Assembly: GCA_009363875.1 (NCBI GenBank)
Contig: CM018696.1
Coordinates: forward strand, 17,001,475 to 17,065,474
DNA length: 64,000 nucleotides
DNA from: Mikania micrantha
Taxonomy: Eukaryota > Streptophyta > Magnoliopsida > Asterales > Asteraceae
Direction of reading: 5' to 3'
Numbering within the stretch: the stretch's first letter is position 1; each line of letters begins with the position of its first letter. The notes under the pieces are model-generated. The model was given only the letters and a program-made list of their open reading frames with translations, searched no databases and had not been told where the DNA came from. A program made the position numbers and the translations under genes. Below, in pieces: positions 1 through 11,376 of this stretch.

Positions 1-853
1 GAAATTCATCCGTGATCATAACTGTTAATAATTTTAACATCAACTTATCACATATCAATATTTAATCCATGGATCATAATCCATATTTCTTTTCAAAATC
101 ACCATTTACCCATCCTACTAGTTATCACATCATGACATGAGTTTCATAATAACCGGACATTATCCCGGCTTCAAAACGAGGATTTCACCGTCAAAACATC
201 AAGTTTTTCGTTTCTAACAATCCCTAGTCATCAACTAGGTAATAATCAATACCCATAATCATAGTAATACATTCTAAACTAGATTTAATTCACAAAATAT
301 TAAACTAGTAGGAGAGATCGAATCGTTACCCTTCTGAACGAAGTTCTCGGACGAAAACGACGATCAGATGTTGTAGAATCGAATCCTAGCTCGATCCGGA
401 CGTTCTGGCAGCTTTAGAACTGTGATGTGGTGATAAAAAGATGATCTGATCGTTTATGGAGGTGCTGGTGTTCGAAATATAAGAAAAATAAATTTTCTTG
501 AAGCAATCTGATAAAAATATCAATCTGCCAAACCGCCACACTCGTCGCGTACCGCGAAGGAGGGCTTATAGGGCCTTCGCGTACCGCGAAGAAATCCGGA
601 GTCCATAGATATTTTGGTTTCTTCGCGTACCGCTAAGGAGCCTCAGAACCAGCTCGGCGTACCGCGAAGAGTCCCAAAACACAATATCTTTGTAATTTTC
701 TCGTTTTTACGATTCCGGACATCCGTAACTCTGTTTCGCGTACGGTTTTCTCCCAAGTTCATGATTTCTCACATATTTTCAAATTCTAATAACCACAATC
801 ATTATTTTAACGATTATTTCAAATACACTTAATTATTAAAACCGGTTGTTACA
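1..853 (-). repeat. LTR end of a retrotransposon, running off the left edge
   Basis: The segment ends at 853 in ...CCGGTTGTTACA, which on the minus strand is a TGTAACAACCGG start like the TGTRACA starts of the three well-delimited long LTRs in this window. I infer a minus-strand LTR whose other end lies outside the window, so no target duplication can be checked. It carries the CG-rich palindromes listed separately and no coding sequence. The short ORF at 614-832 is only an accident of the palindromic repeats. Confidence 0.5.
546..745. repeat. cluster of CTTCGCGTACCGCGAAG palindromes
   Basis: Four copies of a near-perfect palindrome (7-bp arms CTTCGCG/CGCGAAG around TAC) lie at 546-559, 575-591, 621-637 and 655-669, with a half copy at 735-745. 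Spacing is about 30-45 bp. They sit in an otherwise AT-rich LTR and stand out by CpG content. Function unknown; a protein-binding array or a methylation target is possible. Confidence 0.8.
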
Positions 854-1009
854 AACCTTTACCTCCGCAACTCTGATTTTATAAAACTGTTTTGTCCAAG
901 TAATTGGATGTACGTATGTAACCAAACATGTAGGTCTCGCAATTGTATGACCGGAGACTACGATCCTGACAGCAGCATGTCGCGCCAAATGGCAGTGGGT
1001 CAAATGGCA

Positions 1010-2840
1010 GTGAAAGCTCAGAGGAAGAAGAATATTCGACTTCTTCAGTTCAGAGTTCAACGATTCCAGGTTCTCCTGTTCTACAGCCTGGAATTCCACA
1101 CTGGTTCAGGAGGTCAACTAGAGTTACAGCACCACCTGACAAGTATTCTCCGTTTGCCAATTTTCTGTTATTATCAGAAAATGGAGAACCTGATTGTTAC
1201 ACTAAAGCTGTTAGTGTGAAAGATTCATTTTAGTGGGAGATTGTGATGAAAGAAGAAATGAAGTCTTTAGAAATAATAGAACTTGGGTTTTGACCAAACT
1301 TCCATATGGGAAGAAAGCATTGCAGAACAAGTGGGTATACAGGATCAAGGATGAAAGTGATGGTTCTAAAAGATACAAGGCCAAATTGGTGGTTAAGGGT
1401 TTCCAGTAGAAGAATGGGTTGATTACAATAAGATCTTCTCTCCAGTTGTGAATATGACTACTATCAGACTTATTCTCAGCATTGTTGCATCAGATAACCT
1501 ACATCTACAGCAGCTAGATGTTAAGATAGCTTTTCTTCATGGTCATCTTGATGAAGATATCTACACGGTGCAGTCGGAGGGTTTTCAAATTTCTGGGAAA
1601 GAAAACATGGTTTGCAAGTTGAAAAAGAGCTTGTATGTGTTGAAACAGGCTCCTAGGCAATGGTACTTGAAGTTTGACAACTTCATGGGTCGAAATGGGT
1701 TCAAGAGATGTGAAATGGATCATTGTTGTTACATCAATAAGTTCTGTAATTCCTACATCATCTTACTTCTTTATGTGAATGATATGTTGATTTCGGGTTC
1801 CGATATGAAAGAGATCAACAAATTGAAGAAACAGATGTCCGAGGAATTTGAGATGAAAGATCTTGGTGCTGCTAAATAGATATTGGGATGAGTATTTTTA
1901 GAAACAGTAAGGATGGTTCTTTGACACTTTCTCAAGAGAAATATATTCGCAAAGTGTTAGAGAAGTTTAGCATGAAGAATGCCACAGCTAGAAACACTTA
2001 ATTGGGAAGTCAATTTAAGCTTTCGAAAGACCAGTGTCTGAAAACAGATGAACACATAGCCAACATGCCTAAGATTCCTTATGCATCAGCTGTTGGAGGT
2101 CTTATATATGCAATGGTATGCACAAGACCTATATAGCACATGCCGTGGGAGTAGTCAGTCGATATATGTCCAATCTGGGGAAAGAACATTGGGACGCAGT
2201 GAAGTGGTTGCTTCAGTATTTGAAAGGGACTTCAATGATGAGTTTATGTTTCAAGGGTAAAGATACTGTTCTGAGGGGCTATACGGATGCAGACCTTGGG
2301 GGATGCAAGGAATCGTATAAAAGCACAACTGGGTATGTTTTTTCAGTGGGAGGAAACGCATTTAGTTGGATGTCCAAATTGCAAAAAAGTGTTGCACTTT
2401 CAACCACAGAAGCTGAGTATATGGCTGCTGCTGAGGCTAGCAAAGAACTCATTTGGTTAAAGAATTTTCTGGAAGAACTTGGGAAGAAACAACAAGACAG
2501 TCATTTGTATTGTGATAATCAGAGTACGATTCATCTTGGAAAGAATCCGGTGTTTCATGGAAAAACGAAACACATCCAGCTGCGATACCATTTGATCAGG
2601 GAGTTTAAAGTGATAGTATCCTGATGCTGGGAAAGATCAGAGGAACTGAAAATCCTGCTAATATGTTGACTAAGGTGGTTACCTTAGAGAGGTTGAAGCT
2701 TTGTGTAGCTTCAACTGGCCTTCAGGTTACTTGATGAGAAAGGCCGCTGCAACTAGTGGAAAAGAAGATTACAGAAGTACAGAATGAAGATGGAGTGCAG
2801 TCTGAAGTTTGTCAAAGTCTCCAAGTAGGAGATTATGGAG
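1010..2840 (+). pseudogene. Ty1/copia polyprotein remnant (integrase-RT linker, RT, RNase H)
   Basis: This is a decayed, 5'-truncated copia pol. At 1018-1230 a linker is readable (PHWFRRSTRVTAPP then SENGEPDCYTKAV), followed by the start of reverse transcriptase (KALQNKWVYRIK) interrupted by stops near 1231 and 1409. The open stretch 1448-1879 holds QLDVKIAFLHG and LLLYVNDMLISG; the catalytic YVDD is changed to YVND, and the frame stops right after KDLGAAK. RNase H is in 2118-2624 (GYTDADLGG, KSVALSTTEAEYMAAAEA, YCDNQSTIHL, TKHIQLRYHLIRE). The end near 2640-2700 still resembles the copia C-terminus (ENPANMLTKVV). Gag, protease and most of integrase are missing, as is a 5' LTR. At least three stops or frameshifts plus the lost active-site Asp make it inactive. 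Confidence 0.93.
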
Positions 2841-3091
2841 TGTGGAGGCTTCTAAAGCCAGTTGGCTTGTAATGGCCCGCACACGGGTTGGACTTAGCTT
2901 GTAGGGTAAATTAGAATACCCAATTGTATCTCTATTTAAATGTCTCATTATACTTGTAATCTTTTGAGCACCTAATAATACGAATTCTAGTGGGAGCACA
3001 GTGGACGTAGGTCACATCGACCGAACCACTTTAAATCCTTGTCTCATTTACTGCTTTTCTGTGTGTGTTATTGTGTGTGTGATACCCAACA
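2841..3091 (+). repeat. 3' LTR of the copia element
   Basis: A purine-rich stretch (AAGTAGGAGATTATGGAG, 2823-2840) resembling a copia polypurine tract directly precedes TGTGGAGG, and the segment closes with GATACCCAACA at 3091, giving TG...CA ends and a length of about 250 bp. The matching 5' LTR is absent, so the start is judged from the polypurine tract alone. Confidence 0.65.
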
Positions 3092-4085
3092 GAAGCAAGT
3101 AACAAATAACAAAAAAGAATCAAATGTTGAAACATTCAAATGCCTTTAAAAAGACTATCAAGACTCTATTCTTCCAAATCTAAAACTTCAATGACTTCCA
3201 TTGAATGACTCTGTAATGCATCACTTACTCTGAAATTATAAATCATAATAGAAGATATATAAAGCAGAATTAACCTAAAAGGTATAAAACCTAAAGTTAA
3301 AGTTTGCCTCATCAAGGTAAGAAAATTCAAAATTAGGGCTACAACAACATAATCAGCAAAAACTCATCTATAATTTATTGCATTAGGACATCAAAATGGA
3401 AGTAAGGAATATCAATTCATCATACGAATCATTCTACCTCAAACATAGCAGTAGGACTCAGAAGAAAATTAGTCAATCATCATAGCCTTAGATCCGTAAA
3501 ACATCGAATCACGCAAAGAAAACCCAATGGACCATGGCTGAAACTTGTTTTGAGTTGCCTAGCCAATAATTAAGATTACCTTAACACAAAATCGAAGCAA
3601 AAATATTTGAAAACCCTAACCGAGGTCTTTGAGTAAGTCAATCAGAAAACCTCATTAAACGGGAGACAGGGACGCGAAGAAGAAGGAACACAGTGGCAAA
3701 GAAAAAGCAGAACCACCACATCGCCGAGGACCTCACAATTATAGGCTACAGGAGGCAACAACGAGGACCTCACAGTGATGGAAGGCAACGGTCGGACGGA
3801 AGGCAACGGTCGGAACCGCTGAACGCCAATGTCCGCTTCACATGTGGTCGTTGGGAAATGGCCTTTTACAGGTGCTCGTTGGAGAGTACATCAACCGCCG
3901 AAGCTGGTGGATGGAGTGCATATGGAATGGCTAGGTCGGTGTCCGGTTGTTCTCCTGTCTCTTTGTTAACATGTGGGCCTAAACGAGATTACTTGGGCAA
4001 AGTTTACAAAACCATTAGGTGTCCAAAGTTTATAGAACAAAAAACATACTATACATTAACCATTATATTTTTTAATATATATATA
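3092..4085. other. intergenic stretch, possible captured 5'-UTR
   Basis: No convincing coding frame. On the minus strand 3540-3700 reads like a plant 5' leader (CTTCTTCTTCGCGTCCC, later GGTTAGGGTTTTC, then a GTAATC donor-like site), and 3690-3990 is more GC-rich than its surroundings, with a direct repeat of CGGACGGAAGGCAACGGT around 3790-3815. It may be a gene fragment carried by a transposon. The ORF at 3693-4088 has no recognisable domain. Confidence 0.3.
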
Positions 4086-4728
4086 TAGGAGACGGATCCA
4101 ATACAAAGGGAGTTTAACGTGAGAATGATAGGAAGTAATTCTAGCCCTTGATCAAATTAATCAACGGTTAAGATCTAGTGGTTCTCACTTTTCATTTAAA
4201 ACTTGCTTGAATTAAAGCTTGAATGGCAAAAAAGTAATAGCATACATTTGTTGACTTTTTTTATGGGTAAATCAAGTTCCACCATTTTTTTATAAATCGA
4301 ATAAGTTTTAAATGGTTAATCGTTTTTTTTTAAATTACACCATAAAATAGAGAATTTTATTATCTTTAATTTGAGTATAATATTGCTACGGTTTTCTTTC
4401 GTTTTTTTACGTGGTCCGTGATTATCAGTTGGTCCGTGATTTTTACATTAGTTACGTAATAATTGGTCCGTGATTATTCAGTTTGCCCTTAATTATTTTG
4501 ATTTTTATGCGTGGTCCGTGATTTGTTACATATGGTCCGTTATTAGTAGTCCGTGATTATTCAGTTGGTCCTTGATTATGTCTGTTAAACGATGGTGCGT
4601 GATTTTATATAACGCGGTCTGTGATTTTACACAGACCATTATGCCCCTTACCCAGATTACACGTGGCGTATTCTGGTGGCTTCCTAGGCTTCTCACTTTA
4701 ATTTCCTTTATATAATAACCGGCCTCTA
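4086..4728. mobile_element. miniature element flanked by TA repeats, with repeated GGTCCGTGATT
   Basis: The stretch is bounded on both sides by short TA runs; TAGGAGACGG at the left is an imperfect inverted match to CCGGCCTCTA at the right. Inside, the word TGGTCCGTGATT or close variants recurs about nine times between 4410 and 4640. Non-coding. Probably a member of the (TA)n-embedded foldback elements found further right. Confidence 0.5.
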
Positions 4729-4969
4729 TATATATAATTACAACTTATCCAAAGTGGTAAAGTGTATTTAAATAAATAAAGTTACGTAACTCAATTCTAT
4801 GTTGATTTTAATGTATAACTAGAATACGCAAACATGCATGTTGTCACGGGTGCGTGGTCGTTTAACAATGACTCGCATGAAGAAGGCAAACATTTTTTTT
4901 TAAAAAACTTAAACCGAGACAAATACAAATGGTATGGTAAATATCAAAATTAGCTAAAAAAGGGGGAAA

Positions 4970-5100
4970 AAAAAAGAAAAAAAGGGCCCCCCGTGAGGGT
5001 CGAATCTATGCCTCTTGGGAGTGAGGTGAAGGCTTTAGTTTTTGGTCATCAAAACCAGTGTGACGGAGCCTCTTTAGGCAATGGCCCTTGCAAACAAATC
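4970..5100 (-). repeat. tRNA-like / SINE-like fragment
   Basis: On the minus strand a Pol III B-box-like GATTCGACCC (about 5001-5010) follows a tRNA-like stretch, then a tract of T and A after 4990. The A box is not clear and no target duplication was found, so this is only a possible SINE remnant. Confidence 0.3.
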
Positions 5101-5122
5101 CATGCATGCATGCATGCATGTA

Positions 5123-5521
5123 TAGGGATGGTTCATGAGAAAACCATCATTTTGAAGAAAATAAGAAACCAATCACAATCTTTACCAATTATTTTTTTTT
5201 CATTTTTTTATTTCCTTTTATTATAAGATAACAAATGTAAAAAAGAAAAAAAAAATAAAAAATATGTATTTTAGGTTATTACATATATGTAACATGTATG
5301 CTACACATATTGATTACATATATATAATTTTATAAGTTACATACCAAACTTTTTGAGTTACATATAAGTAACTTTGTGGTCTACATATTTTTTTCAATTT
5401 TTTTTATTATAACATTTATAACCTTATAATAAAAAATCATTAATTTTTTTTAAATTTGCTTGGTATAAGTTTTCTTGGTTTTCTCCAAAATGAAGAGTTT
5501 TCTCATGAATCTTCACGTGTA
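5123..5521. mobile_element. foldback miniature element
   Basis: Left end TAGGGATGGTTCATGAGAAA and right end TTTTCTCATGAATC form inverted repeats of about 45 bp (left continues CCATCATTTTGAAG; right holds CAAAATGAAGAG). It is flanked on the left by a CATG tetranucleotide repeat and on the right by TATACACACACATAT. The core is very AT-rich with ATTACATATATGTAAC-like palindromes. Non-coding. Confidence 0.7.
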
Positions 5522-5824
5522 TATACACACACATATATTCACAAAACAAAAACTTGCATTTAAGTGTTGTACATATGCATTAAACACTTCTACTACCCCT
5601 TCATATTACGTAACTTTATAGATAAAATAATATTACTAGTCATATATGATATTCGAAAGACCACTTGCATCTATGATAACGCAAAACTGCACTATCTTGT
5701 TGGATCTGCTTCATACGTCAATAGGAATGAGAAGACACATGTGGCTCGGATCTTCTGTGGAGTCAGTTAGTTTCTTTAATTCTTTTCTATCATCAAACTA
5801 GTCTCAATTAGAGGGACCAAGGAG

Positions 5825-5960
5825 CTTGAGATGGGCATAAAAACCGGTTTCTAAACCAGTTCTTGGAGCGCCTCAAACCGGTTTTCCTCAAACCGGTTTC
5901 CAAACCGGTCCGAACCGTAGGTTTGGGATAGGTTTGGAACCGAACCGTAGGTCTGGGCCT
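5825..5960. repeat. AACCGGTTT-rich half element
   Basis: Five or more copies of AAACCGGTTT-like words and two of GAACCGTAGGT occur here. It resembles one end of hAT miniature elements such as 6149-6430 and 38906-39250, but I see no second end. Confidence 0.45.
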
Positions 5961-6148
5961 CGTGATATAGAAAATGATCCAGCCCAATCTTGAAGATAGG
6001 CCGTTTGTTTATAGAAGAGGACAAGAAAGCCTAATCATAACGAGATTTCTTTATTTTGGGTCACTCTAAGTGTAGGCTCTAACGTACTAGTTAGGTGTTT
6101 GTAGTTGACCAGCTGAAATAGATCCTTCAACAGCTGGGTCGTCCATAC

Positions 6149-6430
6149 TAGAGGTGGTAAAAAAAACTGCAACCGGACGAACCAACAATCCAAATCAGAA
6201 CTGGTCATACAGAACCAGAGAAATCAGAACTGAAACCAGAACGAAAAAAAGGGAAAAAGTTTCACCCTTACCCGGGCAAAACCTGAACTAGAATCGGCCA
6301 AAACATGAACTAGAGCCAGCCAAAAACCCGGTTGAACCGGTCAAAAACTAAAACCGGAACCGGGTTCTTGACTTTGTTGACCGGAACCAGAACGGACTGG
6401 TTCCAAAAAAAAACGATTTGCTCATCTCTA
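6149..6430. mobile_element. hAT-type miniature element with perfect 8-bp TSD
   Basis: The 282-bp element runs from TAGAGGTGGTAA to TTGCTCATCTCTA and is flanked by identical 8-bp repeats GTCCATAC at 6141-6148 and 6431-6438. The short ends TAGAG/CTCTA are inverted. The interior is rich in AACCGG and CCGGTT words and non-coding. An 8-bp duplication is typical of hAT transposition. Confidence 0.88.
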
Positions 6431-6438
6431 GTCCATAC

Positions 6439-7104
6439 TAGCGAGATAGCTCCAATACTGGTTAAGATCCATAAGCCAGCTGTAAATAACTAAATATGCA
6501 ACAAGTGTGTATGAGTGATGGTTAGGAGCAAAAACATTAAACATGGCACATGAATATATCTCTTCTTCTACTGCAAACATGGCCTATATCCCACCTTAAT
6601 CCTAGACTTCTTTAGTACCTCCATGTTGATCTTCTATTACAGGTGGTATATCGTGTCAGCATCGTTTGTGGCCTCCCAAAGGTCCTACCCTTGCAGCTAT
6701 GAGGTTAGGCAAGTTTAACACGTGTTATAGACTTATAGTTAAGGTGGTAAGTGGTTTGGCTTCTTCACACCACCGATTAACCAAACATCCGCCATTAGGA
6801 AGCCCAACTCTCAGGGTCGTAGCAAATTTATCTAATTTAAATACCTAAACGAATCATGATGATCTCTCAACAATTTTGAAACAAAGCTCTCGAGTATGGA
6901 CGATCCCAACACACAAGTTGCAATATGTTTATTGGGTTTAACTTTCCAATGAATTCAATGGATAATTGGTTTTCAATGTTTAATGAGCCTAAAATTTAAT
7001 GAGTTGTTTGGTTTAACAAATAGTTTTGTTTTATACTGAATTATCGGTTTTTAACTATAAAATATAAATATATGCATATGCATATGCATATCCATATGTA
7101 TGTA
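6439..7104. other. no recognisable gene
   Basis: AT-rich sequence with no supported coding frame. It holds a CATATG repeat near 7074-7093 and ends in a TATGTATATATA run that borders the next element remnant. Confidence 0.5.
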
Positions 7105-7194
7105 TATATAACCCATAGAAAATGAACTAACCCATTAACTATCATCCAATGGTTAATCGAAAAAGTAAATGTACAGGATCGTGCCATGTGTCAT
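7105..7194. repeat. truncated end of a (TA)n foldback element
   Basis: After a TA run the words TAACCCATTAACTATCATCC, AATGGTT and GTACAGGATCGTG match the left terminal region of the elements at 41598 and 42933. It is cut off at 7194 by the LTR-like sequence starting TGTCACACC. Confidence 0.6.
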
Positions 7195-7868
7195 GTCACA
7201 CCCCGACCGACGGCGGAATATGTCATGGCGTGAGCTAAGACTGTTAACTAGCTCATGGTGCTATTAATATGTCTGAATAATTAATGCATCATCATTTAAA
7301 CAACACAAAAATCCATTCATTAAATTCAAATAACAATACATAAATTGAATACAAAACAATTGCAATGAAGTAGTTAACAATACAATTGAAAACCTAACAT
7401 TGTTTACAATTAAGCTAAGTCCACTAATCTTATCCTATGTCTTCACCATAGTATTCACCTTAGCGTGTTACATATGTAAAATAAATTTGGGTCAATTATA
7501 TGAATAGTTAGCGAGTTACCCATACAATTTAATATATGTATGTGTGCATGTATGTATGTATGTATGAAACTTAAACGCAAACAAAGTCTAAATCAATAAG
7601 ACATAAAACAAGTATAACTACAAGTTTAACATGAATTATTTGTCTCTTTCACCTTTACTAACTTAATGGCATAAGCATTAATAAAATGCTACTAGTTACA
7701 ACTATTGAGGCTCTTTCACCTTTACTAACTTAATGACATAAGTCATTAATGAAAGACTACTAGTTACAACAATTGAATATTGACTCTTTCACCTTTTCTT
7801 TATACAATAACCAAAGTCATTGTTCCAAGGATACTAGTATATTGATTATCGCTCTTTCACCTTTGCAA
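7195..7868 (-). repeat. chromovirus LTR fragment with a short tandem array
   Basis: The start TGTCACACCCCGACCGACGG closely matches the start of the solo LTR at 49315 as read on the plus strand, so I read it as the end of a minus-strand LTR. At 7645-7866 a unit of about 70-75 bp beginning CTCTTTCACCTTT repeats three to four times. The opposite LTR end is missing; the segment abuts the plus-strand pol remnant at 7873, so the two belong to different insertions or to a rearranged one. Confidence 0.6.
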
Positions 7869-7872
7869 TATA

Positions 7873-8520
7873 TGATAAAATTCTGGAGGCATTACTTGTA
7901 TGGCAATAAGTGTGCAAGCTACACCGATCATAAAAGCGTCCAGCATATACTAAACCAGAAGGAAGTCAACATGCGACAACAAAGGTAGGTAGAATTACTG
8001 AATGATTATGAATATGAAATTTGCTATCACCAAGGCAAGGCCAATGCCATTACTGATGCCTTGATTCGCAAAAAAAGAGTTAAACCAACCCGAGTGCGAG
8101 CACTTAGCACATGACTAATCAATCAAGTCTCATCCCTCAAATACACGATGCACAAAAACAAGCATTGTAGGAAGATCACTACGAAAACAAAGAACTACGA
8201 GGAATGGAGAAGCAATTTGAGGTCAAGGTAGATGAAGTGTCTCACTTCATGGATCAGATCTGGGTACCTGCCTTGGATAACCTCATGCTAATCATTTTGA
8301 ACGAGGCTCACAAATCCAAATACTCTATTCATCCAAGAGCCAAAAAAATGGACCAAGACCTTAGAGAATACTACTGGTGGCCTGGAATGAAGAAGGATAT
8401 TGACATATACATTAGGAAATGTTTAACATGTTCAAAGGTTAAGCTGAACATCCTTCAGTGGAAATTGGAACAAATTTACATGAATTTTATTACTAAACTT
8501 CCCCGAACCCTCAGAGGTTA
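7873..8520 (+). pseudogene. old Ty3/gypsy pol remnant, part 1 (RNase H end, integrase start)
   Basis: A decayed chromovirus pol. Around 7878-7988 RNase H is readable (FWRHYLYGNKC, YTDHKSVQHI), then after a stop ELLNDYEYEICYHQGKAN. The open stretch 8204-8525 gives the integrase N-terminal zinc region (EAHKSKYSIHP, YYWWPGMKKDI, CLTCSKVK) and the beginning of the catalytic core (NFITKLPRTLRGYD). It is interrupted after RGYD by the complete minus-strand element 8526-20324, and the same protein continues at 20325. Several in-frame stops show it was already dead. Confidence 0.9.
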
Positions 8521-8525
8521 CGATA
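8521..8525. repeat. target site duplication CGATA, left copy
   Basis: CGATA directly precedes the left LTR and is repeated at 20325-20329 directly after the right LTR. This fixes both outer ends of the chromovirus to the base. Confidence 0.95.
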
Positions 8526-11364
8526 TGTCACACCCCCAATTTTCAACTAACGGAATCATACCGTTTGGGACGTGACAAACCAGGATCTCAGATCATTAGA
8601 CATAACGAAGACCTCTATATGATATTCAAACATACTTTGATCTAAAACTGAAATATCAAAATTTCAATGTTTGCGGAAGCGTTTTAAAAGAACCAATAAC
8701 AGAACATAATGGTTTGAAATGTAAAATACAATTCCAATAGTATTCAATGTCTTAATTGATCAAAGCTAAAACACTTGAACTGAAATGTATGCATGAGACT
8801 CAATATCCTAGTCCCTGCTTGTCCTTGCTTGTGCCTTAATGTCCTGAGAAAACATGTAAATCAAGTCAACACAATGGTTGGTGCATACACAGGTTTAAGC
8901 ATTCACAATGTTCAAAACAGCAGTTTGAATATCAAGTTTGTAGATAACATAATCACACATGCACAGTCATGATAGCTAGTCATATAAACTATTTACATAA
9001 GTGGTCGACACCGAAGCTGACGAGTTGCCATGCTATAGCATGTTTTTGCCTTAACACTATTGTCTAGCACGAACAATAGTAATGTGTGTGTTTGGTCAGT
9101 CAAACACCTGCGTAGATCCCATCTACCAAGTGAGGTTTGTCAAACCCAATAGATCTATCTTCAACTACCACGCTTTGCACTCCGGCAAATTAAACGGTTC
9201 GAAAGAGAAGGCTTTGTAATGCTATGTTTGCACTTAATGTAAACAGCTAACTCATGCAAGTGATATGTATCTAAAAGCGTTTGTTGCACATGTTTTCTCC
9301 CCCAAAACAGTTAAAATAAGAAAGGGGCCGTGTACGCACCTTTGATAGTGAACAGAATGATCAACACACGTGAATTCGCGTAGTAAATCCTCTACAAAGA
9401 ATCTGTGTTTAATAATAACGTTATGTTATTCGGGATGTCGTTTAACGGGTGAAATCACATACGTGTTAACGCACGTATGTCAGAACGTTTGAAATGTACA
9501 TACAAAAGTATGCATGACTTTGTATTCGATTGCTTAAACCGTATAAGCACATACGATTCCTTTTAAGCACAATTAATTATACGCGATCATGATTTTGATT
9601 AAAATATAAATTTTATCGTTTCATTTTGTTCGGGATTCAATTCTGGTTCCAACGAAATTGGAATGGGTTAAAACGGAGTTAAAATGAAGAAATTTTGACT
9701 CAAAAACCAAACTGATTTTTTTTTTAAAACTCAAAACCGGTAGAGGCCGGGTTCGAACCCACGACCCTTACCTCTTAGCACACACCATTTACCAACTCAA
9801 CTGGTTCAGATTTCATTAACAGATCTCGAATTAATTGGTTTTAAGCCCAACTTGACTAGTCCCCCACTTTGTTAACCATTAACGAATTCATTGGGTTCCA
9901 ATTGGGTCCAATCCGAACTCAATTAAGTTCATTATCATGGGGCTTTCATTCCAGAGATCTAAACGAGTTTAAGGGTAGTTTCAATTCATCAAATGATTGG
10001 ATTAATCACCTCGATTATGTCCCGATCAAAATCGAATTCGAACACTCCAATTCTCAATTCAATCGAATTAAATTCGAATCTGAGTGTCCTCAAAATGATA
10101 GGGCTTTTCATCCCCAACCTTAGACGAACTCATCAATATGTTTAATTGAACTATCAATGTCGATTTCCTTAAAAACCCCAATTCGTTTTTCACTAATAAA
10201 CCCTAGAATTAAAAACCCTTCAATTAAATATTATTATATGAAATTGATATGGGGTTATCATTGAAATATGAGTTTCTAAACCCTCTGTGTGGTTTAATTT
10301 GGTTATATGATCCTTCTGGAACGAAATCCCCAAATAGTTTTTGTTAAAGAACCCTAATAACCAATTTCTTGTGATTCGATATTAGAACTTCGAATTAACA
10401 TATAGTTATGCTTAGTCGAAATCATCTGAAACTGATGATAACATTTAATTGGATTTTCGAACTCTTTTGAATAGAAAACCCCAAATCGTTTTACATAGGA
10501 AACCCTAGAATCAAAAATCATAGCATTCGATGTTATCAGACCAAATTGACTTAGGTTTAACCTTAGTCGGCCCTTTTAGGTGTTGTAGGTGACGATCCTT
10601 ACCTGTTTTGGCGTCCAATTGCTATAGTTCGACTTAAGGGTGAACTTCGGCTTCACGTGCTTATCTCCGGTGACTTCCGATGCTCTCTTCGACGAATTTG
10701 TGTGGGCAATATGTTCAGAGAGTTCCGAATAGGTGTTCTAAGTCATCAATTTCGTGAATTAGGATTGGGGTATACGGTTTTGATAGTGAGAATTACGGTT
10801 TCGACTTTTGGCCATGATGGGAGTTTAATTCAATCATTATTCCACTTAATAACGTAGGGTAACTGAAATTCATCATCAATGTGGTGATTAAGGATCATTT
10901 ATTACAATTATAACTGATTATTGATGCCAATTTTCGAATTCAATCTACACATAAACCGAATTTTGACTCTCAAAGTCAAAATTGAGCTTATTGTTAAATT
11001 GTGAGTTTAATCTTTGAAGTTTTAACATTCTCAAACTTGTTTTGTTTAATTACAATCCTTCTAGTTTGATTTTTGTGCGATTAATTATCATTTCGGTTAA
11101 TTTCTGATTAGCGAATTTAACCGCGAATCGCCGGATTTTCACCAATTAAGCCCATTAAAACATTTTTGGGCTAAATTAACCCAATTGAGCTTCTTAAATA
11201 CAATTGGGCCTATTCCGGACTCATAGAGCCTACCTTGAGTCTATTGGGCCTTCCGTGGCCTTACTGGGCCTTCTTGGGCCTTACTGGGCCTTACGTATCT
11301 TGTTGGGCCTGTGATCTCACCATATTCAGTTAACGAAGTTAACTCAGAAAGTCGAATTGTCACA
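8526..11364 (-). repeat. 3' LTR of the chromovirus
   Basis: Length 2839 bp, equal to the copy at 17486-20324 with a constant offset of 8960. It holds non-coding ORFs (9869-10123 and 10657-10857) that recur identically in the other LTR, a tRNA-like block near 9745-9815, and an array of GGGCCTT-type words at 11205-11310. No gene. Confidence 0.97.
9745..9815 (-). repeat. tRNA-like block (A box and B box) inside the LTR
   Basis: On the minus strand the sequence reads GTTGAGTTGGTAAATGG (A-box-like), then GGGTTCGAACCC (perfect B box with T-loop), then an A-rich tail just left of 9745 (a run of 10 or 11 T on the plus strand). The same block is at 18705-18775 in the other LTR. It looks like a short SINE or tRNA-derived segment captured by the LTR before its latest transposition. 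No clear target duplication. Confidence 0.7.
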
Positions 11365-11376
11365 TCATCCCCTTGT
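11365..11376 (-). promoter_or_regulatory. polypurine tract next to the 3' LTR
   Basis: In element orientation AACAAGGGGATGA directly precedes the LTR start TGTGACA. This is where plus-strand DNA synthesis would be primed. A near copy of this tract and about 30 bp of its 5' flank (CATCCCCTTGTTGAAGGAA on the plus strand) lies about 800 bp away at 12166-12200. Confidence 0.75.

Noticed and set aside
3693..4088. 131-codon plus-strand ORF
   Set aside because: No recognisable motif, ends in a TA run at the border of a miniature element; the sequence looks more like a minus-strand leader.
9869..10857. ORFs 9869-10123 and 10657-10857, repeated at 18829 and 19617
   Set aside because: Both lie in the LTR and are on the strand opposite to the element; identical only because the LTRs are nearly identical.
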